Positions 26,299 to 35,761 of a DNA stretch of 64,000 nucleotides are shown here, piece by piece (the stretch's first letter is position 1; each line of letters opens with the position of its first letter). A program made the translations under genes and the position numbers. The stretch is from Pseudomonas fluorescens (GTDB lineage: Bacteria > Pseudomonadota > Gammaproteobacteria > Pseudomonadales > Pseudomonadaceae). Under the pieces are notes generated by a model that worked only from the letters and a program-made list of their open reading frames with translations, was not told where the DNA came from and made no database searches. Location of the stretch: contig NZ_VCNJ01000013.1 of NCBI RefSeq assembly GCF_005938625.1, positions 1-64,000 of the forward strand, read 5' to 3'.

Positions 26299-27144
26299 GT
26301 GAAGGGATTGCAGCAGTTCCACTTTATCTCCGGCTTGCCGCGTTCAGGCTCCACCCTGCTTTCTGCGATTCTCCTGCAGAACCCGCGCTTTCACGCCGGC
26401 ATGACCAGCCCGGTCGGATCGCTGTTCTCAAGTGTCCTCGAGCAATGCAGCGCCGGCAGCGAGTACGGTGCGGTGATCGACACCGACATGCGCCGTCGCC
26501 TTTTGCGTGGTCTGTTCGACTCCTACTATGCCGACAAGGCCGACAAACCGGTGGTGTTCGACACCAACCGGCAGTGGAGCTCGCGTCTGCCGGCACTCAA
26601 CGACCTGTTTCCTCACGCCAAAGTCATCGCCTGCGTGCGCAACGTCGCTTGGGTGATGGACAGTCTCGAACGGCTGTACCGCGCCAATCCCTTTGAAAAC
26701 ACCAAACTGTTTGGCGATGCCGTGGAGCGCAACACGGTGTACAGCCGTTGCGAAACCCTGGCTCAGCGCAATCGCCTGGTGGGTTTTGCCTGGGCGGCGC
26801 TCAAGGAAGCCTATTACGGCGAACACGCGGACTCACTGCTGATCATCGATTACGACTTGTTGACCCAGGCGCCGGAACGCGTGCTGCGGCTGGTCTATGA
26901 ATTCATCGGTGAACCCTGGTTCGAGCACGATTTCGAACATCTGGCCTATGACGCGCCGGAGTTCGACCAAGGCCTTGGCCTGGCTGGCCTGCACAAGGTC
27001 AAACCCAAGGTTGCCTTGCAGTCACGGCGCACCATTTTGCCGCCCGACCTGTTCAAGCAATACGCTGATTTGTCCTTTTGGCTCGATGGCTCAGCCAGCG
27101 CCGCCAATGTCATTCGTATGAAATCCGACGCCGCGATCAGTTGA
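26299..27144 (+). CDS. Sulfotransferase (PAPS-dependent)
   Basis: About 281 residues, transferring sulfate from PAPS to a hydroxyl or amine of an unknown acceptor. The 5'-phosphosulfate loop FISGLPRSGSTLLSAIL lies at about residues 9-25, and the 3'-phosphate site is suggested by VIACVRNVAWVMDSLERL. The family resembles Sulfotransfer_3-type bacterial enzymes. The start is GTG 26299 or TTG 26308; the latter has AGGGTGAAGG upstream, so the first three residues are uncertain. No signal peptide, so it acts in the cytoplasm. It directly precedes the large surface protein gene (56 bp to its ATG), suggesting that protein or its glycan is the acceptor. Confidence 0.83.
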   Translation: MKGLQQFHFISGLPRSGSTLLSAILLQNPRFHAGMTSPVGSLFSSVLEQCSAGSEYGAVIDTDMRRRLLRGLFDSYYADKADKPVVFDTNRQWSSRLPALNDLFPHAKVIACVRNVAWVMDSLERLYRANPFENTKLFGDAVERNTVYSRCETLAQRNRLVGFAWAALKEAYYGEHADSLLIIDYDLLTQAPERVLRLVYEFIGEPWFEHDFEHLAYDAPEFDQGLGLAGLHKVKPKVALQSRRTILPPDLFKQYADLSFWLDGSASAANVIRMKSDAAIS

Positions 27145-27200
27145 TCGCGGCGTTTTTCATTGATGCCTTACGTACCTTCGTTCGAGTTCGGGTGAGCAAC

Positions 27201-30200
27201 ATGTGGTGGAGCATTTTTGGCGGTGCAAAGGTCAAGTCTCGGGCTACCGCAGGTCAGCGTTCGCTGGCCGCGCCGATGATCATGTCGCTGGAGCCGCGCA
27301 TGCTGTTCGACGGTGCGGTCGCTGCCACGGTGGCCGATACCGCTGCGCAAGCGGACAGCCATGCCCCCACCGCGGCCGATGCGGCCAAGGCGCCGGCAGC
27401 CGATCATCCCGTTGCGAGCAAAGACACCCACGGCCAGGCCGATACCACGCCGGCGGCCAGTCCGGTCGCGGTGCCCGGCCAGAGTGTGGTGTTCGTCGAT
27501 TCGCGGGTGAAGGATGCCGACAGCCTGCTGCAAGGCATTGCTCCTGGCACGCAAGTGGTGAAACTCGACGCGACCAAGGACGGTTTGCAGCAGATTGCCG
27601 ACTTCCTTGATCAGCATCACGGCGTCAGCTCGGTGCAGATCATTGCCCACGGCAATGCCGGTGATTTGTGGCTGGGCAACAGTTATCTGTCGGCGGACAA
27701 CGTCGCTCAACGCAGCGCGGTTCTCGCTGAAATCGGCAAGGACATGTCCGCTGGCGGCGATATCCTGATTTACGGCTGCTACACCGCCGAAGGTGATCGC
27801 GGCTTGAGTTTCGTCGACTCGCTGGCGCAACTGACCGGGCGTGACGTGGCTGCTTCGAACAACCGCACCGGTGTCGGCGGCGATTGGGATCTGGAGATCG
27901 CCACCGGCACCATCGAAAGCGCCAACGTGCTCTCGAGCAAAGCCATGAGCGAGTACCAGTGGGGCCTGGCCACCTGGACGGCGACCAACAACCTCAACTC
28001 GGGTGTCGGCTCGCTGCGCGCGGCGCTGGCCTCGGCGCAGAACGGCGACATTGTCACGTTCAGTTCCGGCATGACCGTGCAGCTTACTTCCGAGCTGCTG
28101 ATCAACAAGAACATCACCGTCGATGGCGACCTGAACAACGACGGCGTGGCCGACGTGACCCTCGATGGTCAGTACAAAACCCGCGTGGTGGAAGTCACCT
28201 CCGGCAGCACCGTGACCCTCGACGGCCTGGTGATCACCAAAGGTCTGGTCGCCGGCAATGGTGGTAATGGCGGCTCAGCGGCGGCGGGCGCCATGGGCGG
28301 CGGCATTTTCAACGCCGGCATTCTTACCCTGAACAACGTCACTGTGACTGCGAACGCCGCTTCCGGCGGTGGTGGTGGCGGTGGTGTGACCGGCGGTTAT
28401 GTCGGCGGCGGCGGTGGCGGCGGTGCGGGTATCGGTGGCCAGACCGGTGGTCATGGCGGTTCGTCCGGCCCAGCCACCGGCACTTATGCCGGGGGCGCAG
28501 GCAGTGCCAATGCCGGCGGTTATGGCGGTGGTTACAGCCCGACCGACATGGGCGGCCGGGGTGGCACCAGTACTGGTGGCGTGGGCGGCAATGGCGGCAG
28601 CGCCGGTGCCGGGTACAGTCATGGTGGCAATGGTGGTTCGGCGAGCAATGGCAGCCTGTCGATTGGCGGCGGCGGTGGCGGTTCCGGCTGGGACAAAGTC
28701 GGCGGCGTCGGCGGCAATGCGGCCGGCGGAATCTACAACGCTGCGAGCGGCACCCTGAAAGTCATCGGCACCTCGGTCATCAGCAACAACATTGCTGCCG
28801 GCGGCGGCGGTGGTGGTGGCGGTGGGGTCGGCAGCAACGGTGCCGATGGCGGTGCCGGCGGTCGCGGCGTCGGGGCGATCTGGAACAACGGCGGCGTGGT
28901 GCTGATCACCGCGAGCAACTTTGCCGCGATCAGCGGCAACGGCGCCGCCAGCGGTGGCGGTGGGCTTTCCAACGGCGGTTCGACCGGCACAACGCCGAGC
29001 GCACTGGTGGGGATCTACAACAACGGCGGTACGCTCAACACCGCTTACGTGGAGCCGCCGACCGCCACCATCGTGGTCGCCGACACCGCGCTGAATATTG
29101 GCGAAACCTCGCTGGTAACCATCACCTTCAGTCGCGCAGTAAACGGTTTTACCAACGCCGACCTGACCATTGCCAACGGCACGCTGACCAGTGTTTCCAG
29201 CGCCGATGGCGGAATCACCTGGACGGCGACCTTCACGCCGACCAACAACATCACCGACACCACTAACCTCATCACCCTCGACAACACCGGGGTGACGGCA
29301 GTCTCCGACAGCGTGGCAGGCGTCGGCACCACCAACTCGAACAATTACGCGATCGATACCCAGCGCCCGACTGCGACCATCGCCATGGCCGACACTGCGC
29401 TGAAAATCGGTGACACCTCACTGGTGACCATCACTTTCAGTGAAGCGGTGAGCGGTTTCACCAACGCCGACCTGACGATTGCCAACGGTACGCTGACCAA
29501 TGTCTCCAGTGCCGACGGCGGCATTACCTGGACGGCGACCTTCACGCCGAGCAGCAGCATCAATGACGCGACCAACCTGATCACCCTGAACAACAGCGGT
29601 GTCGCGGATCTGGCCGGCAACGCCGGCAGCGGCACCACCGATTCAGCCAATTACGCCATCGACACCGTGCGACCGACAGCGACCATTGTCGTTGCCGACA
29701 CCAATCTCGCGGCAGGCGAAACCTCTGTGGTGACCATCACCTTCAGCGAAGCGGTGAGCGGCTTCACCGCCGCCGACCTGACGGTGGCCAACGGCACCTT
29801 GACCGGACTGAGCAGCAGCGACGGCGGCATCACCTGGACCGCCACGCTGACGCCAACCACGAGCGTCACCGACGCGACCAACCTGATCACCCTGAACAAC
29901 ACCGGGGTCGCGGATCTGGCCGGCAACACTGGTACCGGCACCATGGATTCCAACAACTATGCAATCGATACGCTACGGCCGACGGCAACCATCGTGGTCG
30001 CCGACACTGCGCTGAAAATCGGCGAAACCTCGTTGGTGACCATCACCTTCAGCGAGGCGGTCAGCGGTTTCACCAACGCCGATCTGAGCATTGCCAACGG
30101 TACGCTGACCAATGTCTCCAGTGCCGACGGCGGCATCACCTGGACGGCGACTTTCACACCGACCAGCAGCATTACCGACGCCACCAACCTGATCACCCTG

Positions 30201-33200
30201 AATAACAGCGGGGTCGCCGATCTGGCGGGCAATACCGGCACCGGCACCACCGATTCCAACAATTACGCGGTCGACACCGTGCGGCCGACCGCCACCGTGG
30301 TGTTCGCGCAAAACGCCTTGAAAATCGGCGATACCTCGCTGGTGACCATCACCTTCAGCGAAGCGGTGAGCGGTTTCACCAACGCCGACCTGACCATCGC
30401 CAACGGCACCCTTACGGCGGTCAGCAGTGCGGACGGCGGGATTACCTGGACGGCGACGTTTACGCCGAGCGCGAACATCACCGATGCCACCAATCTGGTG
30501 ACGCTGGACAACACCGGCGTGGCCGACCTGGCTGGCAACGCTGGCAGCGGCACCACCGATTCGAACAACTACAGCATCGACACCCAGCGTCCGACCGCGA
30601 CCATCGTCATGGCCGATCCTGCCCTTAGCGCCGGTGAAACTTCGCTGGTGACGATTACCTTCAGCGAAGCTATCAGCGGTTTCACCAACGCCGACCTCAC
30701 CGTCCCCAACGGCACGCTCACGGCGGTCAGCAGCGCCGATGGCGGCATCACCTGGACAGCGACGTTCACGCCGACCGTCGGGGTCAACGACACCAGCAAC
30801 ATCATCACCCTGGCCAACACCGGGATCGCTGACCTGGCCGGCAACGCCGGCACGGGCACCACCAACTCGGGCAACTTCACCATCAATACCGTGGCACCGA
30901 CCGCCACCATCGTCGTTGCGGACAACAGCCTGACCATCGGCGAAACGTCGCTGGTGACCATCACCTTCAGCGAAGCGGTGACCGGTTTCAATAACGCCGA
31001 CCTGACGATTGCCAACGGTACGCTGACGGCGGTGAGCAGCAGCGATGGCGGTATCACCTGGACAGCGACTTTCACGCCAACCAGCAACATCACCGACGCC
31101 TCCAACCTGATCACCCTCGACAACAGTGGTGTGCAAAACGCTTCCGGCAACGCGGGCAATGGCACCACCAACTCCAACAACTACGCCATCGACACCCAAC
31201 GCCCAACGGCAACCATTGCACTTGCCGACTCGGCACTGGGCGTCGGCCAGACCACCACCGTGACCATCACTTTCAGCGAGGCGGTGAGCGGTTTGACTCT
31301 GGCCGATCTGACCGTGGCCAACGGCACGCTCTCCGGATTGAGCACGTCGGACAACATCACCTACACGGCGACGTTTACGCCGTCGGCGGGCGTCACCGAC
31401 ACCAGCAACATCATCACCCTGGACAACACCGGCATCACTGACATCGCGGGCAATTCCGGCAGCGGCACCACCGATTCGGCCAACTACGTCATCGACAGTC
31501 AGCGCCCGACTGCCACCATCGTCATCAGTGACACCGATCTGCGTCCCGGTGAAACCGCGCTCGTCACCATCACCTTCTCCGAGGCGGTCAGCGGATTCGA
31601 CAACAGCGACCTGAGCGTCGCCAACGGCACGCTGAGCAATGTCTCGTCGAGTGACGGCGGCATCACCTGGACAGCGACGTTCACGCCGACCATCGGCGTC
31701 AGCGATGCCACTAACCTGATCGTGCTGAATAACAGTGGCATCAGCGATCTGGCCGGCAATGCCGGCATCGGCATCACCAACTCGGCCAACTATGCGGTGC
31801 AGACCGAAGTGCCGACCGCGACCATCGTCGTCGCGGATACCGCGCTCAAGGCCGGCGAAACCTCGACGGTGACCATCACCTTCAGCGAGGCGGTCAGCGG
31901 TTTCAGCAACGCGGATCTGACCATCGCCAACGGCACCCTGAGCAATGTGGCCTCCAGCGACGGTGGCGTTACCTGGACGGCGACGTTCACGCCGACTGCC
32001 AACATCACCGACACCACCAACCTGATTACCCTCGACAACAGTGGCGTAACCAACGCTTCTGGCAACAGTGGCGTCGGCACCACCGATTCGAACAATTTCG
32101 CCATCGACACGGCGTTGCCGACCGCAACCATTGTGGTCGCCGACAATCGTCTGGGCATTGGTGAAACCACCACGGTGACCATCACCTTCAGTGAGCCGGT
32201 CAGTGGTTTCGATCTGTCGGACATCAGCGTCGCCAACGGCACACTGGCGAACCTGACCAGCAGCGACGGCGGCATCACCTGGACCGCCACGCTGACGCCG
32301 ACGGCGAACGTCAATGACACCACCAACCTGATCATCGTCGACACCGCCGGCGTGCAGGATCTGGCCGGCAACCTTGGCGCCAGCATCGCCATCTCCAACA
32401 ACTATGCACTCGACGCGACCCGGCCCACGGTGGATATCGTGGTCGCCAATCCGCACCTGGGTATCGGCCAGACCACCACGGTGACCTTCACTTTCAGCGA
32501 GGCGGTGAGCAATTTCGACTTGTCCGACCTGAGCGTGACCAACGGTGATCTGAGCAACCTCAGCAGCAGTGATGGCGGCAAGACCTGGACCGCGACGTTC
32601 ACGCCGACCGCCAATGTTACCGACCCAAGCAACTTCATTGCGCTGGACACCAGCAACGTCACTGATCTGGCGGGCAACGTCGGCAGCACGGTGGTGGTGT
32701 CGAACAACTATGCGCTGGACAGTGAGCGCCCGACGGCCACGGTGGTCATCGGCAATCCGAATCTGGGCATCGGCCAGACCTCGCAGGTGACCATCACCTT
32801 CAATGAGGCGGTCAGTGGTTTTGATCTGGCGGACATCAATGTCGGCAACGGTACTTTGTCTAACTTGAGCAGCAGCGACGGCGGCAAAACCTGGACCGCG
32901 ACCCTGACGCCGAATGCCAACGTCAACAGTGCCAGCAATGCCATTAACGTCAACAGTGCCGGGGTCAGTGATCTGTCAGGCAACAGCGGCAGCGGTGTCA
33001 GCAGCTCCAACAATTACGCGATCAACACCGTGCCGCCGGTCGTTCCTCCCACTACGTCAACCAGTGTGGTGATTCCCGACCCACTGATTCGCAGCAGCGA
33101 TCCGGTGGTGCCAGCACCGCCACCGAGCTTGCCGCTGCAACCGATCATCTTCACCGCGCCGACCGGCGACCTCGGCTCTCCGCTGACCTTTGCGCCACTG

Positions 33201-33608
33201 TTCGAGCAGCGGGTGATCGGCAACGGCATTCGCCCGCTGGGCGATATTTTCATGAACCACGGCGCCTTGAGCCCAAGCTTCATCGCTCAGGTATTCGGTA
33301 GCAGCGACAACGCGGGTGACGGCTCCGGCCACGGCTTCCTTGGCTTTGGCGGTGGTGACGGTGGCGTGTTCGGTAGCAGCACGCTGTCGAGTCTGTTCAA
33401 TCAGGACAGCGCCGCCGACCGCGATTCGCTGAACGCGTTCGGCAGCCAGTCACTCAAGGCCGGCGATATTTCCCAGGGCCTGCGCGGCGTGTTTGGCGCG
33501 CCGACGCTGGGCCAGCAACTGCAAGAACTCAAAGACAACGAACAACACCGGGTCGACAACCTGGCGGCAGCACTGCAACAGGTCGGCATCAGCGAAATAT
33601 CGGCCTGA
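27201..33608 (+). CDS. Giant LEPR-XLL / DUF4347 surface protein with 13 Ig-like repeats
   Basis: A 2135-residue protein expected to be exported to the cell surface. The N-terminus has no classical signal peptide but carries LEPRMLFDGA at 30-39, the LEPR-XLL sorting-like motif of very large surface proteins. A DUF4347 domain spans about 95-255 (VVFVDSRVKDADSLLQGI, IIAHGNAGDLWLG, ILIYGCYTAEG). A parallel-beta-helix-like, Gly-rich region (about 265-615) follows, then 13 repeats of ~102 residues (618-1945), then a Pro-rich linker and a Gly/Ser-rich tail. No RTX nonapeptides were seen. ATG 27201 was chosen because it starts MWWSIFGG, usual in this class, behind GGTGAG. The TolC-like gene follows by 46 bp. 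I infer it is the cargo of the neighbouring exporter. Confidence 0.87.
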   Translation: MWWSIFGGAKVKSRATAGQRSLAAPMIMSLEPRMLFDGAVAATVADTAAQADSHAPTAADAAKAPAADHPVASKDTHGQADTTPAASPVAVPGQSVVFVDSRVKDADSLLQGIAPGTQVVKLDATKDGLQQIADFLDQHHGVSSVQIIAHGNAGDLWLGNSYLSADNVAQRSAVLAEIGKDMSAGGDILIYGCYTAEGDRGLSFVDSLAQLTGRDVAASNNRTGVGGDWDLEIATGTIESANVLSSKAMSEYQWGLATWTATNNLNSGVGSLRAALASAQNGDIVTFSSGMTVQLTSELLINKNITVDGDLNNDGVADVTLDGQYKTRVVEVTSGSTVTLDGLVITKGLVAGNGGNGGSAAAGAMGGGIFNAGILTLNNVTVTANAASGGGGGGGVTGGYVGGGGGGGAGIGGQTGGHGGSSGPATGTYAGGAGSANAGGYGGGYSPTDMGGRGGTSTGGVGGNGGSAGAGYSHGGNGGSASNGSLSIGGGGGGSGWDKVGGVGGNAAGGIYNAASGTLKVIGTSVISNNIAAGGGGGGGGGVGSNGADGGAGGRGVGAIWNNGGVVLITASNFAAISGNGAASGGGGLSNGGSTGTTPSALVGIYNNGGTLNTAYVEPPTATIVVADTALNIGETSLVTITFSRAVNGFTNADLTIANGTLTSVSSADGGITWTATFTPTNNITDTTNLITLDNTGVTAVSDSVAGVGTTNSNNYAIDTQRPTATIAMADTALKIGDTSLVTITFSEAVSGFTNADLTIANGTLTNVSSADGGITWTATFTPSSSINDATNLITLNNSGVADLAGNAGSGTTDSANYAIDTVRPTATIVVADTNLAAGETSVVTITFSEAVSGFTAADLTVANGTLTGLSSSDGGITWTATLTPTTSVTDATNLITLNNTGVADLAGNTGTGTMDSNNYAIDTLRPTATIVVADTALKIGETSLVTITFSEAVSGFTNADLSIANGTLTNVSSADGGITWTATFTPTSSITDATNLITLNNSGVADLAGNTGTGTTDSNNYAVDTVRPTATVVFAQNALKIGDTSLVTITFSEAVSGFTNADLTIANGTLTAVSSADGGITWTATFTPSANITDATNLVTLDNTGVADLAGNAGSGTTDSNNYSIDTQRPTATIVMADPALSAGETSLVTITFSEAISGFTNADLTVPNGTLTAVSSADGGITWTATFTPTVGVNDTSNIITLANTGIADLAGNAGTGTTNSGNFTINTVAPTATIVVADNSLTIGETSLVTITFSEAVTGFNNADLTIANGTLTAVSSSDGGITWTATFTPTSNITDASNLITLDNSGVQNASGNAGNGTTNSNNYAIDTQRPTATIALADSALGVGQTTTVTITFSEAVSGLTLADLTVANGTLSGLSTSDNITYTATFTPSAGVTDTSNIITLDNTGITDIAGNSGSGTTDSANYVIDSQRPTATIVISDTDLRPGETALVTITFSEAVSGFDNSDLSVANGTLSNVSSSDGGITWTATFTPTIGVSDATNLIVLNNSGISDLAGNAGIGITNSANYAVQTEVPTATIVVADTALKAGETSTVTITFSEAVSGFSNADLTIANGTLSNVASSDGGVTWTATFTPTANITDTTNLITLDNSGVTNASGNSGVGTTDSNNFAIDTALPTATIVVADNRLGIGETTTVTITFSEPVSGFDLSDISVANGTLANLTSSDGGITWTATLTPTANVNDTTNLIIVDTAGVQDLAGNLGASIAISNNYALDATRPTVDIVVANPHLGIGQTTTVTFTFSEAVSNFDLSDLSVTNGDLSNLSSSDGGKTWTATFTPTANVTDPSNFIALDTSNVTDLAGNVGSTVVVSNNYALDSERPTATVVIGNPNLGIGQTSQVTITFNEAVSGFDLADINVGNGTLSNLSSSDGGKTWTATLTPNANVNSASNAINVNSAGVSDLSGNSGSGVSSSNNYAINTVPPVVPPTTSTSVVIPDPLIRSSDPVVPAPPPSLPLQPIIFTAPTGDLGSPLTFAPLFEQRVIGNGIRPLGDIFMNHGALSPSFIAQVFGSSDNAGDGSGHGFLGFGGGDGGVFGSSTLSSLFNQDSAADRDSLNAFGSQSLKAGDISQGLRGVFGAPTLGQQLQELKDNEQHRVDNLAAALQQVGISEISA
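29058..33030 (+). repeat. 13 tandem ~306-bp repeats in the surface-protein gene
   Basis: Each unit encodes about 102 residues opening with PTATIVVADTALKIGETS and containing VTITFSEAVSGF, NGTL, SSDGGITWTATFTP and SGVADLAGN. This is a bacterial Ig-like (Big_12-like) form. Units differ by substitutions. The last two (from about 32420) are the most divergent, with Leu-Gly-Ile-Gly-Gln cores. Confidence 0.9.
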
Positions 33609-33654
33609 ACCAACCATTACTCAACACTGTGCAGGACCTAGGGGCGATCCAGGG

Positions 33655-35172
33655 ATGAAGAGAAGTCAGAAGTTGTTCGGCGCCAGCCTGCTGGTGCTGG
33701 CGATCAGCGGATGTGCAGTGACCAGTGAACCGATTGAGCGCAGCGTCAGTGAACAGCGTGCCAAAAGCGATCTGCAAGGCATGTACAAGGATCAGGAACC
33801 GCTGCGCGGCCCGTTGACCCTGCACCAGGCCATGGCCCGCGCTGTGAAGTACAACCTCGAAGGCCGCTTGAAGATCATGGAGGAAGCGCTGGCCAAGCGG
33901 CAGCTCGACCTCGCCAGTTTCGACATGCTGCCGCGCATGGCGCTGGACGCCGGCTACGTCGGGCGTAACAACGTCAACGCCTCGAGCAGCCAGAGCGTAC
34001 GTACTGGCACCCAGTCTCTGGAGCCGTCGACTTCGCAGGATCGTGATCGCGAAGTTGCCGACCTGACCATGGTCTGGAACGTCCTCGACTTCGGCGTCAG
34101 CTATATCAGCGCCAAACAGCAGGGCGACCAACGCCTGATCGTCCAGGAGCGTCGCCGCAAGGTGATCAACACCATCGTTCAGGACGTACGCTCGGCCTAT
34201 TGGCGAGCGATGGCCGCCGAACGCCTGCTCAAGCAGATCGACAGCCTGATGGCGCGGGTACAGACCGCCCGCGACAACAGCCAGACCCTGAGCGACCAAC
34301 GCATTGGCGATCCGGTGCAATCGCTCGGTTACCAGCGCTCGTTGATCGAAGCCACCCGCCAACTGGAAGAACAGCGCCGTGCCTTGTCGCTGGCGAAAAC
34401 CGAACTGGCGACGCTGATCAACTTGCCGCTGGGCACCAATCTGACCTTGGCCACCGATGACGGTTATCAGATTCCTGAGCTCAAGGTCGATCTGGCCAAA
34501 CTCGAACAGGAAGCCCTGACCAGTCGCCCGGAACTGCGTGAACAGGATTACCAGACGCGCATCAGCGCCGCCGAAACCCGCAAGGCCATGTTGCGCTTGC
34601 TGCCAGGCCTTGAGTTTTCCGCCGGTGGCCATTACGACAGCAACTCGTTCCTCGTCGAACAGGGCTGGGCCGATTACGGCGTGAAAGTCACCTGGAACCT
34701 GTTCAACGTGATCTCCGCACCCGCTGCAATCAACGTCGCCAAGGCCGGTGAAGAAGTCGCCACCGCGCGGCGTCAGGCGATGTCGATCGCGGTGCTCGCG
34801 CAGCTCTATGTGGCCAACGCCAACTATCAAGAAGCGTTGCGCCAGTTCAAGACCAATCAGCAACTGTCGGACATCGACGGACAAATCGTCGGCCAGTTGC
34901 GCAACCGCCATCAGGCGGCCGGGATCGGTGAACTGGAACTGATTCAAGGCGAGCTGAACAACCTGCAAGCGGATCTGCGCCGCGATCTGTCGTACGCCGA
35001 CCTGCGCAATGCTTATGGCCAGATCTTCGCCAGCGCCGGCCTCGATCCGCTGCCGGATCAGGTGCAGTCGACCGAAGTGCAGTCGATCGCCACCGCGCTG
35101 GCCAACCGTGAATCGGCATGGGCGGCGGGGGATATTTCCGTGCCAGTGGTGGCGCATGCCCCAGCGCAGTGA
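33655..35172 (+). CDS. TolC-family outer-membrane lipoprotein of the exporter cluster
   Basis: A 505-residue outer-membrane factor. The N-terminus MKRSQKLFGASLLVLAISGC is a lipoprotein signal with lipobox ISGC, so it is lipid-anchored, as in NodT/OprM-type channels. Two coiled-coil halves (TLHQAMARAVKYNLEGRLKI at about 45; RPELREQDYQTRISAAETRK at about 290) support a TolC fold. Start ATG 33655 lies 46 bp after the surface protein gene; in-frame codons further upstream overlap that gene. It provides the outer-membrane exit missing from the upstream adaptor genes. Its end overlaps the APS kinase gene by 17 bp. Confidence 0.87.
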   Translation: MKRSQKLFGASLLVLAISGCAVTSEPIERSVSEQRAKSDLQGMYKDQEPLRGPLTLHQAMARAVKYNLEGRLKIMEEALAKRQLDLASFDMLPRMALDAGYVGRNNVNASSSQSVRTGTQSLEPSTSQDRDREVADLTMVWNVLDFGVSYISAKQQGDQRLIVQERRRKVINTIVQDVRSAYWRAMAAERLLKQIDSLMARVQTARDNSQTLSDQRIGDPVQSLGYQRSLIEATRQLEEQRRALSLAKTELATLINLPLGTNLTLATDDGYQIPELKVDLAKLEQEALTSRPELREQDYQTRISAAETRKAMLRLLPGLEFSAGGHYDSNSFLVEQGWADYGVKVTWNLFNVISAPAAINVAKAGEEVATARRQAMSIAVLAQLYVANANYQEALRQFKTNQQLSDIDGQIVGQLRNRHQAAGIGELELIQGELNNLQADLRRDLSYADLRNAYGQIFASAGLDPLPDQVQSTEVQSIATALANRESAWAAGDISVPVVAHAPAQ

Positions 35173-35761
35173 TGTGCTGGCGCCCGGCGCCAGCATCAGC
35201 CGCACGCAACGCGAGGCCCGCAATGGTCATCGGGGTGCGGCGATTCTGCTGACCGGTTTACCGGCGGCAGGCAAATCGACATTGGCGCAAGCGCTGCAGG
35301 CCACCCTGTTCGGGTGTGGCCGGCAAAGTGTGGTGCTCGATGGCGACAGTTTGCGGACCGGGCTCAACCAGGATTTGGGCTTCAGCGATGCCGATCGCCA
35401 GGAAAATATTCGCCGCGCCAGCGAACTCGCGGCGCTGCTGGTGGACAACGGGCAGATCGTGATTCTGGCGATGATTGCGCCGCTGGCCGAGCTGCGTGAG
35501 GTGTTTGCACAGCGCTTGGGGGACGACTATCGCGAAGTCTGGTGCAGCGCGTCACTGGCGGTGTGCGAACAGCGTGATCCGAAAGGTCATTACGCCCGCG
35601 CCCGACGCGGCGACTTGCCCGGGTTTACCGGCGTTTCCGCGCCCTACGAGCCGCCGGCGCAACCGTCGCTGGTGCTCGACACCGGTGCGCAAACGGTCGA
35701 AGCCTGCCTTGATCGATTGCTGACCTGGCTCGGCGAGTGCGCGGTGTTGCCCAGGACATGA
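35156..35761 (+). CDS. cysC: Adenylyl-sulfate (APS) kinase
   Basis: Makes PAPS from APS and ATP in the cytoplasm; 201 residues, the stand-alone CysC size. Walker A GLPAAGKST is at about 34-42. The family motifs VVLDGDSLRTGLNQDLGFSD and RQENIRRASELAALLVDNGQ are intact, and EVWCSASLAVCEQRDPKGHYA matches the region before the lid. ATG 35156 overlaps the TolC-like gene; other starts would reach deep into it. Pseudomonas reduces APS directly, so PAPS is not required for assimilation; a kinase gene set beside two sulfotransferase genes points to sulfation. Its stop overlaps the next ATG (ATGA). Confidence 0.88.
   Translation: MPQRSDVLAPGASISRTQREARNGHRGAAILLTGLPAAGKSTLAQALQATLFGCGRQSVVLDGDSLRTGLNQDLGFSDADRQENIRRASELAALLVDNGQIVILAMIAPLAELREVFAQRLGDDYREVWCSASLAVCEQRDPKGHYARARRGDLPGFTGVSAPYEPPAQPSLVLDTGAQTVEACLDRLLTWLGECAVLPRT

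Noticed and set aside
28255..28980. Gly-rich segment of the surface protein as RTX calcium-binding repeats
   Set aside because: The GGxGxDxxx nonapeptide with its regular Asp is missing; the Gly runs are irregular GGNGGS/GGGGG stretches.
29973..32456. An 827-codon open frame on the minus strand
   Set aside because: Antisense shadow of the Ig-like repeats of the surface-protein gene. The periodic pattern follows from the DNA repeats; no ribosome site or domain.
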